The position numbers and the translations under genes are program-made. DNA of 54,273 nt from Chloroflexota bacterium. Lineage in GTDB: Bacteria > Chloroflexota > Dehalococcoidia > UBA2979. Where the stretch lies: contig CANKAU010000012.1 of NCBI GenBank assembly GCA_947479915.1, positions 1 to 54,273 on the forward strand, read 5' to 3'. A model generated the notes under the pieces. It saw only the letters and a program-made list of their open reading frames with translations, was not told the origin of the DNA and searched no databases. Positions 43,538-52,720 of the stretch are shown here, one piece after another; the first letter of the stretch is position 1, and each line of letters opens with the position of its first letter.

Positions 43538-44203
43538 ATGCCCCGAGAGCAGTTCCAGCGCCAGATCGCGTCGCTGCAGGACGGCGTCCTCGAGATGGGG
43601 TCCATGGTCGAGCGGGCTGTCGACCGGGCGATGCAGGCGCTGATGGATCGGGACGTGGTGCTGGCACGTGAGGTGATCTCGGACGACCGTGAAATCAACG
43701 CGATCGGCTTCCACCTGCAGAACGCCTGCATCTCGCTACTCGCGCAGCAGGCGCCCATGGCGGGCGACCTCCGCATGATCGTCTCGGTGACGGCCATCAT
43801 GTCCGACCTGGAGCGCATGGGAGACCACGCCGAGGGTATTGCCCGCATCGTGGTGACCATGCAGGACGAGCCGCTCGTGAAGCCGCTCATCGACATGCCG
43901 ATCATGGCCACCCGCGCGAACGACATGCTCCGGAGCGCCGTCCACGCGTTCATCGAGCAGGACGTCGAAGCCGCCTACCGCGTCGGCGCCGCCGACGACG
44001 AGGTCGACCGGCTGTACGACCAGATCTACGCCGACCTGATCCAGGTCATGATCAGCGACCCGACGACGATCGAGCCCAGCACGCACCTGCTGTGGGTGGC
44101 CCACAACCTCGAGCGCATCGCAGACCGCGCCACGAACATCGCGGAGCGCACGGTCTACTCGGCGACCGGCATGCTGCCGCAGATGGACGTCTCCTCGTAC
44201 TAG
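43538..44203 (+). CDS. phoU: Phosphate-specific transport regulatory protein PhoU
   Basis: 221 residues, two three-helix bundles. The metal-binding repeat motifs are clear: LERMGDHAEGIARIV and LERIADRATNIAERTVY. PhoU couples the Pst transporter to PhoR, silencing it in high phosphate. No pst genes are nearby. It lies 75 bp after phoR on the same strand. Confidence 0.93.
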   Translation: MPREQFQRQIASLQDGVLEMGSMVERAVDRAMQALMDRDVVLAREVISDDREINAIGFHLQNACISLLAQQAPMAGDLRMIVSVTAIMSDLERMGDHAEGIARIVVTMQDEPLVKPLIDMPIMATRANDMLRSAVHAFIEQDVEAAYRVGAADDEVDRLYDQIYADLIQVMISDPTTIEPSTHLLWVAHNLERIADRATNIAERTVYSATGMLPQMDVSSY

Positions 44204-44260
44204 CCCCGTCCCGTCCGCGCTTCTCGCGCGGCAGCCGCAATTCCCTACTGCATCGGTGGG

Positions 44261-44323
44261 TTGCAGGGGCTTGTTCCGGTTGGGTACTCTAAATACTCCT
44301 TTGTCGACCGATTAAGTCGACAA
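44261..44323 (+). promoter_or_regulatory. Promoter and operator of the sulfite reductase gene
   Basis: TTGCAG (44261-44266), 18 bp, TACTCT (44285-44290), then a perfect inverted repeat TTGTCGAC-N7-GTCGACAA (44301-44323) at about the transcript start. A repressor bound there would block start or early elongation. The regulator is not known. Confidence 0.55.
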
Positions 44324-44354
44324 TACGACCGGTCACACCAGGAAGAGCTCCACC

Positions 44355-46133
44355 ATGACCCTCGCCCAGCCGAAGAACGCCCCCACCGTCATCCCGATCA
44401 TCCTCAAGGAGTTCGACGACTTCGAAACCGAGGGAACCAAGTTCCTCGCCGGGGAGATGGAGGAGCGCCAGTTCATCGGCTTCCGGCTCAAGCAGGGCGT
44501 CTACGGCCAGCGCCAGCCGGCGCGCCAGATGACCCGCGTGAAGGTGCCGTTCGGCGGCCTCGGCCCGCTGCAGATGGAGGGCTTCGCGCAGGTCGCGGAG
44601 ATCGCGCCGCTGGGCAAGGGCCACATCACCACCCGCCAGTGCGTTCAGTTCCACCACATCCCCCTCGTCGAGATGTACAACGTGCTCCGCGTCCTCGGCG
44701 ACCACGGGCTGTCCTCGCGCGAGGCGTGCGGCAACGTGGTGCGCAACGTCACGGGCGACCCGTGGGCGGGCGTGCGGGACGACGAGCTCTTCGACATCAC
44801 GCCGTACGCCGGCGCGTTCGTCCGCTACTGGGTGCGTAACCCGTTGAGCCAGCTGCTGCCGCGCAAGTTCAAGGTGACGTTCTCTGGCTCCGACGCCGAC
44901 GCCGCGCTGACGCCGATGCACGACATTGGCTTCACGCCCCGCATCAAGGTGATCGACGGCAAGGAAGTCCGCGGCTTCAAGATGGTCGTCGGCGGTGGCC
45001 TCTCGACCATGGCGAAGGAGGCCGTGGTCCTCACCGAGTTCGTCTCGGTGGATGACTACCTGCGCTACTCCGAGGCGGTCGTCCGCATCTTCCAGGACGC
45101 CGACGAGCTCCGCGTGAACATCCTGAAGGCCCGCCTCAAGTTCCTCGTCCACCGCGTTGGCGAGGATGCCTTCCGCGCGATGGTGGACGAGCGCCTCGCG
45201 CAGGACTGGGCGAAGAAGCCAATCGACCTCGAAGCGCTGCTGTTCCACGACGACGAGCAGGCCGCCGCACCCGCGCCGAGCGCGCTGGACGCCTCGAGTG
45301 TGCCGGCCGCCGAGCGCGCCGCGTTCGACCTGTTCGTGGCGGACAACGTCCGCGCGCAGAAGCAGGACGGCTACTACGCCGTGCACGTCTTCGTGCGGCA
45401 GGGTGACCTGCGGCCCGCGCAGTGGCGCGGCCTCGCCTCGATCATCACGGACCTCGGCGCAGGACGCGCGCGCACCACGCAGGCCCAGAACCTGGTGCTG
45501 CGCTGGATCCCCGGCAACAACGTGTACGCCGTGTGGAGGGCGCTCCAGGCGCTTGGCCTCGGCGAGTCGGGTGTCGGCACGATCACGGACGTCACGTCGT
45601 GCCCCGGTACGGACTCCTGCAAGCTCGGCATCACCTCGTCGATGGGCCTCAACCGTGCCATCAGCGAGCGACTCGACAAGATGAACATCACCGACCCGCA
45701 GGTGAAGCAGATGTTCATCAACATCAGCGGCTGCCCGAACTCCTGCGGCCAGCACCACCTCGGCAACATCGGCTTCCACGGCGCCGCCATGAAGAACGAC
45801 GCGCGGCAGGTGCCCGCCTACAACGTCTTCCTCGCGGGCGAGCGCCACGAGGGTGCCAAGATGCGCGTCGGCACGCTGGCGAAGCTGCGCCTTCCGGCGA
45901 AGCGCGTCCCGGACGCCGTGGAGCGCTTCATCGGCGTCTACACCACGCAGCGCGCGGAGGGCGAGGCGTTCAACGCCTTCTTCGATCGCGTCGGCGTCGG
46001 GCCGTTCGAGGCTGCCGTCCAGGACCTGACGATCACCCCGGAGTTCGGCTCCGAGAACATCCAGGAGTTCGTCGACTGGGAGCGCGAGGGCCTGTACGTC
46101 CTGGAGCGCGGCGAGGGCGAGTGCGCCGTCTAG
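44355..46133 (+). CDS. Ferredoxin-type sulfite/nitrite reductase
   Basis: 592 residues. Two NIR/SIR ferredoxin-like half-domains alternate with two siroheme/Fe4S4 halves. The cluster cysteines are in SCPGTDSCKLG and SGCPNSCGQHHLG (C-x5-C and C-x3-C). It adds six electrons to sulfite (to sulfide) or nitrite (to ammonium). Placement before cysD and cysN favours sulfite. The ATG follows GGAAGAG and lies downstream of a marked promoter and operator. Confidence 0.9.
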   Translation: MTLAQPKNAPTVIPIILKEFDDFETEGTKFLAGEMEERQFIGFRLKQGVYGQRQPARQMTRVKVPFGGLGPLQMEGFAQVAEIAPLGKGHITTRQCVQFHHIPLVEMYNVLRVLGDHGLSSREACGNVVRNVTGDPWAGVRDDELFDITPYAGAFVRYWVRNPLSQLLPRKFKVTFSGSDADAALTPMHDIGFTPRIKVIDGKEVRGFKMVVGGGLSTMAKEAVVLTEFVSVDDYLRYSEAVVRIFQDADELRVNILKARLKFLVHRVGEDAFRAMVDERLAQDWAKKPIDLEALLFHDDEQAAAPAPSALDASSVPAAERAAFDLFVADNVRAQKQDGYYAVHVFVRQGDLRPAQWRGLASIITDLGAGRARTTQAQNLVLRWIPGNNVYAVWRALQALGLGESGVGTITDVTSCPGTDSCKLGITSSMGLNRAISERLDKMNITDPQVKQMFINISGCPNSCGQHHLGNIGFHGAAMKNDARQVPAYNVFLAGERHEGAKMRVGTLAKLRLPAKRVPDAVERFIGVYTTQRAEGEAFNAFFDRVGVGPFEAAVQDLTITPEFGSENIQEFVDWEREGLYVLERGEGECAV

Positions 46134-46144
46134 CCTGAACCAAC

Positions 46145-46182
46145 GAGCGGCGGCCGCCTTCGGGAGACCGCCGCTCCTTTTG
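46145..46182 (+). terminator. Intrinsic terminator between sulfite reductase and cysD
   Basis: GAGCGGCGG (46145-46153) pairs with CCGCCGCTC (46168-46176), followed by CTTTTG. It may act as an attenuator, giving cysDN lower levels than the reductase. Confidence 0.7.
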
Positions 46183-46255
46183 TCCTGCGCCGTCTGTGCG
46201 TCAATTCACAAGCGGCCAGCGGGGTAATGCCCCGAGTACCGAGGAGTCCACTCCG

Positions 46256-47173
46256 GTGACCAGCACACTGCCCCGGGAACTCACGCACCTCGAGGTGCTC
46301 GAATCTGAGTCGATTCAGATCATCCGCGAGGTCGCAGCAGAGTTCGAAAAGCCTGCCCTGCTGTTCTCGGGCGGCAAGGACTCCATCGTCATGCTGCGGC
46401 TCGCCGAGAAGGCGTTCTGGCCCGCCCGCATTCCGTTCCCCGTCGTGCACATCGACACCGGTCACAACTTCCCAGAGGTCATCGAGTACCGCGACAAGCG
46501 AGTGGCTGAGCTGGGCGTGAAGCTCATCGTCGGCTCCGTGCAGGAAGCGATCGACGCCGGCACGATCGTGGACGAGACGGGCCCGCGCGCCTCGAGGAAC
46601 CGGCTGCAGACGCCGATCCTCCTGGAGACGATCGCGCGAGGGAAGTACGACGCGGTCTTCGGCGGCGCGCGTCGCGACGAGGAGAAGGCGCGCGCGAAGG
46701 AGCGCGTGTACTCGTTCCGCGACGAGTTCGGCCAGTGGGATCCGAAGAACCAGCGCCCTGAGCTGTGGAACCTCTACAACGGCCGCCGCCGCACCGGCGA
46801 GCACATCCGCGTCTTCCCGATCTCCAACTGGACCGAGCTCGACATCTGGCAGTACATCGCCGACGACCAGATCGAGATCCCCTCGATATACTTCGCGCAC
46901 CGCCGTCCGGTGTTTGAGCGTGACGGCATGTGGATGGCGGAGGTCGGCCTGCTGCCGCATCTCCCCGGCGAGCACGTTGAAGAGCGCACGGTGCGCTTCC
47001 GCACCGTCGGCGACATGACCTGCACGGCCGCCGTCGAGAGCGATGCCGACAGCATCGAGGACGTCATCGCGGAGATCGCGGCGACGCGCATCACCGAGCG
47101 CGGCGCGAGCCGTGCGGACGACAAGTTCTCCGAGGCCGCGATGGAAGACCGCAAGCGCGAGGGATACTTCTAG
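46256..47173 (+). CDS. cysD: Sulfate adenylyltransferase subunit 2
   Basis: 305 residues from a GTG after GAGGAG (a GTG at 46196 would add 20 residues without a ribosome site). The PP-loop LFSGGKDSIV binds ATP; GGARRDEEKARAKERVYSFRDEFGQWDPKNQRPELW spans the family core (conserved positions only quoted in part: DEEKARAKER). It makes APS from sulfate. The stop shares a base with cysN. Confidence 0.95.
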   Translation: MTSTLPRELTHLEVLESESIQIIREVAAEFEKPALLFSGGKDSIVMLRLAEKAFWPARIPFPVVHIDTGHNFPEVIEYRDKRVAELGVKLIVGSVQEAIDAGTIVDETGPRASRNRLQTPILLETIARGKYDAVFGGARRDEEKARAKERVYSFRDEFGQWDPKNQRPELWNLYNGRRRTGEHIRVFPISNWTELDIWQYIADDQIEIPSIYFAHRRPVFERDGMWMAEVGLLPHLPGEHVEERTVRFRTVGDMTCTAAVESDADSIEDVIAEIAATRITERGASRADDKFSEAAMEDRKREGYF

Positions 47174-48432
47174 TGGAGCTGCTCCGGTTCGCGACCGTTG
47201 GATCCGTGGATGACGGCAAGAGCACGCTCATCGGCCGCCTGCTGTACGACGCCAAGTCGATCATGCAGGACCAGTGGGACGCCATCGAGCGCACCTCGGA
47301 GGCCCGTGGCGAGGAGTACGTGAACCTCGCGCTCCTCACGGACGGCCTGCGTGCCGAGCGTGAGCAGGGCATCACCATTGATGTCGCCTACCGCTACTTC
47401 AGCACGCCGAAGCGCAAGTTCATCATCGCGGACACGCCCGGCCACGTGCAGTACACGCGCAACATGGTCACCGGCGCCTCCACGGCGAACCTCGCGCTGA
47501 TCCTCATCGACGCGCGCCAGGGCGTGGTCGAGCAGTCGAGGCGGCACGCGTTCATCTCCGCACTGCTCGGCATCCCACACCTCGTCGTGTGCGTGAACAA
47601 GATGGACCTGATGGACTACGCGGAGTCGGCGTTCAACGCCGTCCGCGACGAGTTCGCCGAGTTCGCGAGCAAGCTCGATGTGCGCGACGTGACGTTCATC
47701 CCCATGTCCGCCCTCAACGGTGACAACGTGGTCGATCGCTCCGACTCCATGCCGTGGTACACGGGCAAGGCGCTCCTTGAGCACCTCGAGGAAGTCGAGA
47801 TCGCGCACGACGAGGACCTGGACGACCGCCGCTTCCCGGTGCAGTACGTCATCCGCCCGATGCGCGAGGAGTTCCACGACTACCGCGGCTACGCGGGCAC
47901 CGTGGCCGGAGGCGTCTTCCGCCCCGGCGATGCCGTCGCGATCATGCCCGGGGGCCGTCACACCACGATCGTTGGCATCGACACCTTCGACGGCCCGGTG
48001 GAAGCTGCCGCGCCGCCGATGTCCGTCACGATCCGTCTCGCGGACGACGTGGACGTGTCGCGCGGCAACATGATCGTGGGTGTCGACCGCATGCCGCAGG
48101 CTGCGCAGCACGTGGAAGGCTGGGTCTGCTGGATGACGGACCGCTCCCGGCTCACGCCCGGCACGCGACTCGCGATCAAGCACACCACGCACAGCGCTCG
48201 CGCCATCGTCACGGGCGTGCTCTCGCGCCTCGAGATCAACACACTGGCCGAGGACATCGATGCGGACGGATTGGCACTCAACGAGATCGGGCGCGTCACC
48301 CTCCGCACGACCGAGCCGCTCTTCTTCGACCCGTACCGCGCGAACCGCCACACCGGCTCGTTCATCCTGATCGACGAGACCACGAACCACACCGTCGGCG
48401 CGGGCATGCTCCTGGGCACGATCGACGAGTAG
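47173..48432 (+). CDS. cysN: Sulfate adenylyltransferase subunit 1 (GTPase)
   Basis: 419 residues from a GTG. G1 is GSVDDGKST, G3 DTPGH, G4 NKMDL, all intact, followed by two EF-Tu-like barrels. There is no fused APS kinase (CysC) domain. GTP hydrolysis by CysN drives the unfavourable APS synthesis by CysD. CysH and CysC are not in this window, so the middle steps are encoded elsewhere. Confidence 0.95.
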   Translation: MELLRFATVGSVDDGKSTLIGRLLYDAKSIMQDQWDAIERTSEARGEEYVNLALLTDGLRAEREQGITIDVAYRYFSTPKRKFIIADTPGHVQYTRNMVTGASTANLALILIDARQGVVEQSRRHAFISALLGIPHLVVCVNKMDLMDYAESAFNAVRDEFAEFASKLDVRDVTFIPMSALNGDNVVDRSDSMPWYTGKALLEHLEEVEIAHDEDLDDRRFPVQYVIRPMREEFHDYRGYAGTVAGGVFRPGDAVAIMPGGRHTTIVGIDTFDGPVEAAAPPMSVTIRLADDVDVSRGNMIVGVDRMPQAAQHVEGWVCWMTDRSRLTPGTRLAIKHTTHSARAIVTGVLSRLEINTLAEDIDADGLALNEIGRVTLRTTEPLFFDPYRANRHTGSFILIDETTNHTVGAGMLLGTIDE

Positions 48433-48545
48433 CCCGCGGGGCCGTGCATCCCGCGGCAAGCGCGGCACGTACCGATCGTGTAGGGATCTCGGGCCTTCAG
48501 ACTTCGATGATGACTCCCGACAGCCGGGTCGGTAGGATGACGCGC

Positions 48546-49520
48546 ATGTCCAGCGTTTCACGCCGCCGCTTCCTCGCTCTCGCCGGCTCCGGCCTCGGCG
48601 CCGCTGCCCTCGTGGGCTGCACCGCAACGCACGCCGCAGAGCGTACGGACGCCGCCGCCCCGTTCCCGTGGGGCGCGACGCCGACCGGCACCCCGACTCC
48701 TGTGCCCACCCCCGCGCCGACGCCCGTGCCCGCCCGCGGTCGCGAGCTGGTCACGCTGCTGAAGGACACGCCGTGGGCCGTGGAGGGCATCGCGATCCAC
48801 AGCGGCAAGCCCGGCCCACGCGTCATGGTCCTCGGTGGCGTGCACGGCAACGAGCCGGGCGGCTGGTTCGCTGCCGAGGCGATTGCTGACTGGCAGGTGG
48901 AGCGCGGCAGCCTCCTGGTCCTTCCGCGCGTGAACTGGCGCTCGGCCGCCGTCGTCGAGCGCACGCTGCCGGAGATCGGTGACATCAACCGTGCGTACCC
49001 TGGCAACGCGACCGGCGCGCCCGCCCAGAAGATCGCGAACGCGATCATCGAGGTGGGCCGCGACTTCTCGCCGGAGCTGCTGTACGACCTGCACGAGTCG
49101 TGGGTGTTCTACGGGGAGCGCGGCGCGAACAACGGCACGGCCTTCATCGGGCAGACGTTCTCGATCGGCGCCGGCGCGTCCGACAAGGACATCGACCGTC
49201 TCGCGAACGTGGTTCGCACCGTGAACGGTCAGATCTCCTCGCGCGAGGAGTTCTACATGCGTGGCGCCGCGACGCCGAGGCCCGGCGTGCAGGTGGTGCC
49301 GCAGAACCCGAACCAGCAGCCGCAGAACACGCAGCGCCCCACGCCGCCTCCGAACGGTGTGACGTTCAGCGGCACCACGTCGCTGTCGCTGGGCCAGTGG
49401 ATCAAGCGCTGCGTCCCGATCCTCGTGGAGATGGGCCAGCAAGACCAGGCCGAGTCGCGCCGCTCCGCGCTGCACCAGATGCTCGTGCGCACCACGCTCC
49501 AGCAGTCGGGCATGCTCTAG
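48546..49520 (+). CDS. Secreted M14-type (succinylglutamate desuccinylase/aspartoacylase-like) lipoprotein
   Basis: 324 residues. A Tat signal (SRRRFLALAGSG) ends in a lipobox-like LVGC (Cys25), then a Pro/Thr linker. The zinc motif HGNEPGG (HxxE) and DLHES carry the M14 ligands; NRAYPG is also typical. A C-terminal Pro/Gln-rich stretch (NPNQQPQNTQRP) is unusual. It would cleave an amide or peptide at the cell surface. The ATG was chosen for the twin-arginine context; 48537 is an alternative. Confidence 0.78.
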   Translation: MSSVSRRRFLALAGSGLGAAALVGCTATHAAERTDAAAPFPWGATPTGTPTPVPTPAPTPVPARGRELVTLLKDTPWAVEGIAIHSGKPGPRVMVLGGVHGNEPGGWFAAEAIADWQVERGSLLVLPRVNWRSAAVVERTLPEIGDINRAYPGNATGAPAQKIANAIIEVGRDFSPELLYDLHESWVFYGERGANNGTAFIGQTFSIGAGASDKDIDRLANVVRTVNGQISSREEFYMRGAATPRPGVQVVPQNPNQQPQNTQRPTPPPNGVTFSGTTSLSLGQWIKRCVPILVEMGQQDQAESRRSALHQMLVRTTLQQSGML

Positions 49521-49524
49521 CGCG

Positions 49525-50562
49525 CTAGCGCGGACCGCCGAGCCACTCCAGGTACGGGTCGAGGTCGGGCAGGATGCTGTCCTGACCGAGCACGAACGCC
49601 AGCCCGATGATCAGGCTGAACGTTGCCGCGAGGATCCCTGCGCCCACGTACAGCCACTGACGTCGCCGCGCGGAGACGAACCCCGCCGTGCTGGCGATCG
49701 TGACGAACGAGTTCGAGATCAGCACGCCGGTGACGAAGGCGAAGAGCGCCGCGATGCCAGTGGCCGTGCTGCTCGCGCCCGTCGCGGCGGCGATCAGCAG
49801 AACCTGCGTGCCGGTCTCCGCACCGACGCCGTGGATCGCGCCAATGCCGAACGCGGTCCTCGGGCCGTACTGCTGGTGGGTGTGCGCCACGCGGTGGTAG
49901 GGGTGCCGTCGGACGACCGCGAGGAGCCGCGACCAGCCCTCCCGGGCGAACGAGAACAGCAGCATCCAGCGGCTGCGCATGTGGAACTCACCGCCTCGGA
50001 AGTAGCGGTAGACCGAGTAGTACAGGTATCCCGCGAGCAGCAGCAGCGTGAGCCCGACCACGCGACTCATGATCGGGTCGATCCAGTCCGGCAGGATGCT
50101 CGACGCGACGAGCGCGAGCAGTCCGAGTGCGATTACCACGGTGCCGTGGCCCAGCGCGTACAGCGTGCCGAGGAGGATCGGCCGCCGCTGCCGCTCCCAC
50201 ATCGACGTCTGGTGCGGCGTGTGAGCGGCCTCGTCGTGCGGGTGCGCCGGGTCGTGGCTGTGCCGGTGCGTCGAGGCTCCCGCGGCAACAGGGGCCGCGT
50301 GCGCGTGCTCCAGCATCGTCGATTCCTCGGCGAGGGCGTGGTGGCTCTCGTCGGTCAGCTGGAGCCCGGGCTCGCGGAGCAGCCACGCCTCGTCCGCCTC
50401 GTCCGTAGCGGCGGCGGAGCTGGTGATGTCCGTGATCGCGGCGATGTGATCCCAGTCGATGCCGTGGCGCAGCCCGAGGGCGAGCGCGCCGGCGGTGATC
50501 GCGATCGCCCCGGCCTCGGACGCGATGGGGAGCAGCCCCGCGAGGTCGCTCGTCGGGATCAT
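49525..50562 (-). CDS. Nickel/cobalt transporter of the NiCoT/NicO type
   Basis: 345 residues. The metal motif RHGIDWDHI in the first helix pairs with a His-rich loop (HRHSHDPAHPHDEAAH) between helices 1 and 2; six or more helices follow (GHGTVVIALGLLAL, AIHGVGAETGTQ). The start overlaps the Fur-type gene by ATGA. Ni or Co cannot be told apart here. Co would feed B12, Ni urease or hydrogenase, neither seen in the window. Confidence 0.88.
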   Translation of the reverse strand: MIPTSDLAGLLPIASEAGAIAITAGALALGLRHGIDWDHIAAITDITSSAAATDEADEAWLLREPGLQLTDESHHALAEESTMLEHAHAAPVAAGASTHRHSHDPAHPHDEAAHTPHQTSMWERQRRPILLGTLYALGHGTVVIALGLLALVASSILPDWIDPIMSRVVGLTLLLLAGYLYYSVYRYFRGGEFHMRSRWMLLFSFAREGWSRLLAVVRRHPYHRVAHTHQQYGPRTAFGIGAIHGVGAETGTQVLLIAAATGASSTATGIAALFAFVTGVLISNSFVTIASTAGFVSARRRQWLYVGAGILAATFSLIIGLAFVLGQDSILPDLDPYLEWLGGPR

Positions 50563-51014
50563 CGCGCGCCCCCGTCGTCCGCAGGCTTGCGGCACCCCGC
50601 ACACGTGCCGCGGATCGCCATGTGGCGGAGGTCGATGGTGAAGCCGTAGGTGCGCTCGACCTCGTCGCTAAGCGCGGCGATCGATTCGAGCGCGACTTCC
50701 TTCGTGTGGCCGCAGCCGTCGCACTGCAGGTGGTGGTGCGGGTGACCGGCGGCTGCCCATTCGTAGGTCGTCACGCCGCCGTCGGCGAACGCCGCGATCA
50801 GCCCCATCTCGGCCAGCGCGTCGAGGTTCCGGTAGACCGTGGACAGCGCCATCTCGACGTCGCGGTCGTCCTCGCAGACGGCCGCGTGGATGCGCTCGGC
50901 GGTGGAGTGGCCGGGCAGCCGGTGGAGCGCCTCGAGGATCTTCGCGCGCTGGATGGTGAGGCGGCGACCGCTGGCGCGGATCGCCTCGGCGATGGTCGGT
51001 TCGTTGTGCGGCAT
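50559..51014 (-). CDS. Fur-family metal-sensing repressor
   Basis: 151 residues. A winged helix (RLTIQRAKILEALHRLPGHSTAERIHAAV, TVYRNLDALAEMGLI) and a dimerisation part with HHHLQCDGCG and CAGC, the structural zinc cysteines. Fusion in one operon with a Ni/Co transporter suggests a Nur- or Zur-like sensor. It should repress its own operon. The ATG follows AAGG at a usual distance. Confidence 0.9.
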   Translation of the reverse strand: MPHNEPTIAEAIRASGRRLTIQRAKILEALHRLPGHSTAERIHAAVCEDDRDVEMALSTVYRNLDALAEMGLIAAFADGGVTTYEWAAAGHPHHHLQCDGCGHTKEVALESIAALSDEVERTYGFTIDLRHMAIRGTCAGCRKPADDGGAR

Positions 51015-51038
51015 GGGGTGACCTTCGTTCGTACCGCG

Positions 51039-51053
51039 AATATTAGCAATAGC
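51039..51053. promoter_or_regulatory. AT-rich dyad near the fur-nicO start
   Basis: TATTAGCAATA (51041-51051) is a small inverted repeat in the 132-bp divergent region before the Fur gene. It is a candidate Fur-family box but shorter than the usual 7-1-7. Confidence 0.3.
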
Positions 51054-51146
51054 GTGCAAGAGCGATAGGCGAGGTCTGCGCGCCCACCGGCGGCGGGGGC
51101 GGCGCGGTACCATCTGCCTCCCAGATGCAGCCGGATGGAGCCCCTG

Positions 51147-52022
51147 ATGCGTGACCTGACCGAGGAACGACTCGCCGACGCGGTGGTGGAGCGGCTCGCG
51201 AACATCCCGGATGCGCGCGCCCGTCGCGTGCTCTCCGCCCTCGTCCAGCACCTCCACGCGTTCGCGCGCGAGGTCGAGCTGACCGAGGCCGAGTGGAAGC
51301 TGGGCATCCAGTTCCTGACCGAGGCCGGCCAGATCAGCAGCGGTACCCGTCAGGAGGTCATCCTGCTCTCGGATGTCCTCGGCCTGTCTGCGCTGGTCGA
51401 CTCCATCAATCACCGCGTGCCGCAGGGCGCGACGGAGTCCACTGTCCTCGGCCCGTTCTTCGTGGAGGGTGCGCCGAACCTCCCGAACGGCGCGGACCTG
51501 ACCGAGGGCGTCGACACTTCGACCGCGCCCGGGGAGCCGACGTGGGTGAACGGCCGCGTGCTGACGCTGGACGGCGCACCGATCGCAGACGCCGCCGTCG
51601 ACGTATGGCAGACGCGCCCGGACGCGCTCTACGACGTGCAGGACGACGACCACGCGATGCAGATGCGCGCGCAGTTCCGCACCGACGCTGAGGGCCGATT
51701 CTTCTTCAAGACCTACAAGCCGGTGAGTTACCCGGTGCCGAAGGATGGGCCGGTCGGCGGTCTGCTGGATCTGATCGGCGGTCACGGCATGCGCCCGGCG
51801 CACATCCATGCGATCGCCTCGGCGCCCGGCTACCGCCGCGTCGTCACGCACATCTTCCCGGCGGGCGACGAGTACCTCGACTCCGACACGGTCTTCGCGG
51901 TGAAGGATTCGCTCGTCGCCGACTTCCGCGAGGTGACATCTGCCGAGGAAGCCGCGCGCCTCGGGATGCCCTCGCCGTTCCTCGAGGTCGACTTCGACTT
52001 CCGCCTGGTGCCACAGGCGTAG
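51147..52022 (+). CDS. Intradiol ring-cleavage dioxygenase (catechol/hydroxyquinol type)
   Basis: 291 residues. A helical N-terminal dimerisation domain (about 1-95) precedes the beta-sandwich. The Fe(III) ligands are visible: tyrosines in DALYDVQ and TYKPVSYPV and histidines in RPAHIHAI. It opens catechol or hydroxyquinol between the hydroxyls. No muconate cycloisomerase or other catabolic gene is near, so it is isolated. GGAG six bases before the second in-frame ATG decided the start over 51135. Confidence 0.87.
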   Translation: MRDLTEERLADAVVERLANIPDARARRVLSALVQHLHAFAREVELTEAEWKLGIQFLTEAGQISSGTRQEVILLSDVLGLSALVDSINHRVPQGATESTVLGPFFVEGAPNLPNGADLTEGVDTSTAPGEPTWVNGRVLTLDGAPIADAAVDVWQTRPDALYDVQDDDHAMQMRAQFRTDAEGRFFFKTYKPVSYPVPKDGPVGGLLDLIGGHGMRPAHIHAIASAPGYRRVVTHIFPAGDEYLDSDTVFAVKDSLVADFREVTSAEEAARLGMPSPFLEVDFDFRLVPQA

Positions 52023-52050
52023 CGAACGCCAGAGGACCACGGGGGCAGAC

Positions 52051-52587
52051 CTAGCGCTGGCCGCCGCAGTTCTGCGCGATCCACGCAGAGATGTGGGCGC
52101 TGGCCTGCGCGAACTGCGGCTCGCTGGTCGCCTGCATCGCCCGCTGGAGCTCGGCGTCGGACGCCACCCGGGTGAAGTCGTAGTTCACCCGCGCCATCTG
52201 CACGGAGAAGTCCGCCCACCACCGCGCGTAGGTGCCGAAGTCCGAGCGGATCTCTGCCGGCGCGCTCGCCGCGAGGGCGTTGAGGTATGTGGTGGTTGCC
52301 TCCACGCTCGTCCGCAGCGCCTGCGGCCCGGCAGAGCCGCTCTGCGCAGCGCCGAACGTCGAGGACGCTGCCGCCAGCCTGAGCCAGTCAGCGCAGAATC
52401 CCGACGCTGTCGCCGGGGCGGATGCGCTCGTGGTGGGCATGGCCACGCCTTCCGTCGCGGGGCCGTCGACCGTGGGCACGCTGGCGTTCGGCGCCGTGCA
52501 CGCCGCTAGGAGCAGCGCGGCGGCCGCGACGACGACCGCGAGGTGGCGCGAGCCGGCGCGGCGTCGGGAGAGACGGGACAGGCGCAG
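52051..52587 (-). CDS. Secreted lipoprotein, unknown function, CTG or GTG start
   Basis: Up to 178 residues. The frame holds a perfect lipoprotein signal: SRLSRRRAGSRHLAVVVAA, then ALLLAAC, but it lies upstream of the first GTG (52479) and the frame has no ATG, GTG or TTG before it. A CTG at 52585-52587 has GGGAG seven bases before and would include the whole signal. If it starts at GTG 52479 the product (142 residues) would be unsorted. The mature part is helical with two cysteines (GFCADWL, IAQNCG). No family. Confidence 0.6.
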   Translation of the reverse strand: MRLSRLSRRRAGSRHLAVVVAAAALLLAACTAPNASVPTVDGPATEGVAMPTTSASAPATASGFCADWLRLAAASSTFGAAQSGSAGPQALRTSVEATTTYLNALAASAPAEIRSDFGTYARWWADFSVQMARVNYDFTRVASDAELQRAMQATSEPQFAQASAHISAWIAQNCGGQR

Positions 52588-52720
52588 GGGTGGCTCCCGC
52601 CAGGTTCGATGCTTGCTGAATGGTCAGGCACTCCTTCAACGCGAATCGCGCGGTCCTCGTGCGGTACGCTCGGTCGGTACCCGCCTCTCGCTTCCATCGC
52701 GTTCCGCACGGAGGAGTCCC

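Noticed and set aside
52232-52720. N-terminal extension of the TspO protein
   Set aside because: The added part lies antisense to the lipoprotein gene and GGAGGAG marks the ATG at 52721.
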